Shown here: piece after piece, positions 62,385-64,000 of the stretch
Layout: each line of letters opens with the position of its first letter
How positions within the stretch are numbered: position 1 is the first letter of the stretch
Assembly: GCF_003002895.1 (NCBI RefSeq)
Contig: NZ_PVTI01000002.1
Location: 62,001-126,000 of the forward strand
Reading direction: 5' to 3'
Source of the DNA: Knoellia remsis
GTDB lineage: Bacteria > Actinomycetota > Actinomycetes > Actinomycetales > Dermatophilaceae
DNA: 64,000 bases
The notes under the pieces: generated by a model
The model's input: only the letters and a program-made list of their open reading frames with translations
What the model was told of the DNA's origin: nothing
The model's database searches: none
Position numbers and translations under genes: made by a program

Positions 62385-63868
62385 GACTGACCGCCCAGGT
62401 AGCGGGCGTCGGTCCGGAACAGCTCCAGCTCGACCGGATGGAGCTGATGCTGCGAAATGAAGCTCCTGGACTTGATCTTCCACAGCCCCTGCCCGACCCC
62501 GAGGGTGGGGAGGAGCTTCTGCTCGGTGCCGGTCAGACCGAGTGCCTGCGCGGTGGTGCCGAGCTGGTCGGACTCTTGCCGGTAGACGATGCGGGTCTCC
62601 GCGTTGGCGAGCAGGCTGTTGGCGAGGGAGCGCATCGCGGAACCCTGGTCGCCGACATTGTCGAGGTCGGTGAGCTTGTGGAAGATCAGCATGTTCGCGA
62701 TCCCGTAATGTCGCGCCAGCCTCCAGTGAGCGTCCATGCGTCGTAGCAGGGCGGGGTGGGACATCAGCCGCCAGGCCTCGTCGTAGATCACCCACCGCTG
62801 CCCGCCGGCCGGGTCCAGCAGCGCGGATTCCATCCACGCGCTGGAGCAGGTCATCAGCACCGAGATGAGCGTGGAGTTCTCCGTCACTCGCGACAGGTCG
62901 AGGCTGATCATCGGCAGCGACGGATCGAACGCCACGGTGCTCGGCCCGTCGAAGAGCCCCCCGAGGTCTCCGGCGACCAGGCGGCGCAGGGCGTGACCGA
63001 CGAGCCGGCCATCCTCCGCGAGGCGCCCATCCGGAGCATCGGTCGGGGTGAGGATGTGGTCCACGACCATCGGCAGGATCGGCACCGTGTTCTCTCGCAC
63101 AGTCGCGGTCAGCGCGAGGTCGATGGCGGTGTGCTCCAACGGCGTCAGCCCGCGCGCGAGCACGATCTCGGCGAGGGCGCCGATCAGGTCGCGACGACGC
63201 GAGGCGACGGTGGAGGACCACTGCTCATCCGACAAGCCACTTGGACGGTGGCCTTCATCGAGCGGGTTCAGCCTTGTGTGCAGTCCGTGACCAAGGACGA
63301 TCGCCCGCCCGCCGACCGCTTCGGCGACGGCGGTGTGCTCGCCTTTCGGGTCGCCGGGTACGTAGACGCGGCGGCCGAACGGCAGGGACCGGGTGTAGAG
63401 AGATTTCGCCAGTGAGGACTTGCCGGAGCCGACGATGCCGGCCAGGACGATGTTGGGGGCGGTGATGATCCCGCGGGCATACAAGACCCAGGGGTCGTAG
63501 ACGAAGCTGCCGCCGGAGTAGAGGTCTTGCCCGACGAACACTCCATCGGAGCCGAGGCCGCCTTCGGCGACGAACGGATACGCGCCCGCCAACGTCGCGG
63601 AGGTGTCCTGATGCCTGGGCAGCCGGAACCGGCCCGGCGACCTAAGCGCGGCCGGGCCGGGTTCGCCGGCTGCGGGCAGGTAGGTCGTCGCGCGGTGTTC
63701 GGCCTTCTCGGCCTCGGCTTTCGCCCGTGCCGCCTGCTTCTCTGCGTGGCGTCGCTCGGCCTGGAGACGTGCCGCGGCCTGTCGGCGTTGCTTGCGCAGT
63801 CGGCGGCGCTCGGCGGCGGGGGCCACCAGGACGGAGGTGTGCAGTCGCTCGGGCTCGGTGCCGGTCAC
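62381..63868 (-). CDS. VirB4-like conjugation ATPase
   Basis: 495 residues. A charged N-terminal helix (RRRLRKQRRQAAARLQAERR) precedes Walker A LAGIVGSGKSSLAKSLY. Then come YVPGDPKGEHTAVAEAVGG and Walker B WVIYDEAWRLM, with LARHYGIANMLIFHKLTDLD downstream, typical of VirB4/TraC-like motors. It powers T4SS assembly and transport. GTG overlaps the upstream stop. Confidence 0.88.
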   Translation of the reverse strand: MTGTEPERLHTSVLVAPAAERRRLRKQRRQAAARLQAERRHAEKQAARAKAEAEKAEHRATTYLPAAGEPGPAALRSPGRFRLPRHQDTSATLAGAYPFVAEGGLGSDGVFVGQDLYSGGSFVYDPWVLYARGIITAPNIVLAGIVGSGKSSLAKSLYTRSLPFGRRVYVPGDPKGEHTAVAEAVGGRAIVLGHGLHTRLNPLDEGHRPSGLSDEQWSSTVASRRRDLIGALAEIVLARGLTPLEHTAIDLALTATVRENTVPILPMVVDHILTPTDAPDGRLAEDGRLVGHALRRLVAGDLGGLFDGPSTVAFDPSLPMISLDLSRVTENSTLISVLMTCSSAWMESALLDPAGGQRWVIYDEAWRLMSHPALLRRMDAHWRLARHYGIANMLIFHKLTDLDNVGDQGSAMRSLANSLLANAETRIVYRQESDQLGTTAQALGLTGTEQKLLPTLGVGQGLWKIKSRSFISQHQLHPVELELFRTDARYLGGQS

Positions 63869-64000
63869 AGGGACAGCCCCCGCCCGGCCGATCCGGTGGT
63901 GCGGGCGGGTCCGGCGAACCAGTCCTTGTCTGCGCCGAGCGCTGTCCGTCGCACGGCGGACGCCTGCGTCGGCTCAGGTGCGGACGGGGCGCCGATCCCG
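63865..64000 (-). CDS. C-terminal end of an upstream conjugation gene (partial)
   Basis: 44 codons reach the right edge: GIGAPSAPEPTQASAVRRTA, then DKDWFAGPARTTGSAGRG. The stop overlaps the VirB4-like GTG. By position this is likely the SCO6880/PrgI-side component of actinobacterial T4SS operons, but the fragment is too short to identify. Confidence 0.6.
   Translation of the reverse strand, partial: GIGAPSAPEPTQASAVRRTALGADKDWFAGPARTTGSAGRGLSL

Larger units (their letters stand above)
56998..64000. mobile_element. Integrative conjugative element inserted in comM (left part; right end outside)
   Basis: It starts inside comM at about 56998. It carries a large serine recombinase at its left end and a leftward operon of SSB, VirD4-like coupling protein and VirB4-like ATPase, the core of an actinobacterial T4SS element. 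The GTATGCCG word, about one per kb in the chromosome, is missing here (a single seven-base near-match at ~63476). The remaining mating-pair, relaxase and replication genes and attR are expected to the right. Confidence 0.9.

Overview
The window is high-G+C DNA with many GTG starts, GTGA/ATGA translational coupling and a gene order (coaD-DUF177-rpmF-rnc-mutM-acyP-smc-ftsY-amtB-glnK-glnD-ffh-rpsP-khpA-rimM-trmD-rplS-lepB-rnhB-DUF2469-yraN-comM) that is the conserved housekeeping block of Actinobacteria. Family content (DUF3618, DUF2469, DUF4913, CC-motif signal peptidases) fits a member of the Micrococcales, possibly Intrasporangiaceae-like. The taxonomic call is inference.

Layout. 1-880: end of rph, then rdgB. 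886-8768: surface-glycan island with two tandem GT11-like genes, a PIG-L deacetylase, a WbqC-like gene, three GT4-type transferases and a GT87-type mannosyltransferase. 8795-10945: tRNA-Leu(UAG), bcp, DUF3618, a GT2 gene and a vapB antitoxin. 10942-12245: a decayed vapC running into a 38-bp copy of the tRNA-Lys 3' end, a HEPN/MNT toxin-antitoxin pair, and the intact tRNA-Lys; this looks like the remnant of a tRNA-targeted element. 12352-16882: fakA-like gene, recG, rsmD. 17063-20979: hemerythrin-like gene, coaD, DUF177, rpmF, rnc, mutM. 21070-25137: AT3/SGNH acyltransferase, acyP, chorismate mutase, and an AbiEi/DUF559-like gene bracketed by 76-bp inverted repeats. 25290-35985: smc, lepB, an M13 protease, ftsY, a DCC protein, amtB-glnK. 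36117-44315: glnD, ffh, hydrolases, yefM-yoeB, a DUF1851 gene, tauE. 44528-56061: Rrf2 regulator and unusual SDR, then the ribosome/secretion block, a TrmD-GNAT fusion and two tandem lepB paralogues. 56058-64000: comM is cut in its Walker B codons by an integrative conjugative element with a large serine recombinase at its end and a leftward T4SS operon (VirB4-like ATPase, VirD4-like coupling protein, SSB, DUF4913).

Main unusual signals. (1) An 8-bp word, GTATGCCG / CGGCATAC, occurs about 58 times by hand count in the 56.5-kb chromosomal part. It is balanced between strands, present in genes and intergenic hairpins, and essentially absent from the integrated element; it behaves like an uptake-sequence or HIP1-type genomic signature. 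(2) At least sixteen genes have a TANNNT-like box ending 6-8 nt before the start codon, which indicates widespread leaderless transcription. (3) The integrase ribosome-binding site is buried in a hairpin. (4) Several families of hairpin repeats lie between genes. (5) Protein oddities: a TrmD-GNAT fusion, bS16 with a long tail and a small C-terminal domain, a signal peptidase paralogue without the catalytic lysine, and an SDR with a four-Cys knuckle and no catalytic Tyr.

Functional links. amtB-glnK-glnD form the nitrogen-sensing set. ftsY, ffh and three signal peptidases form the secretion set. rpsP-khpA-rimM-trmD-rplS form the ribosome maturation set.
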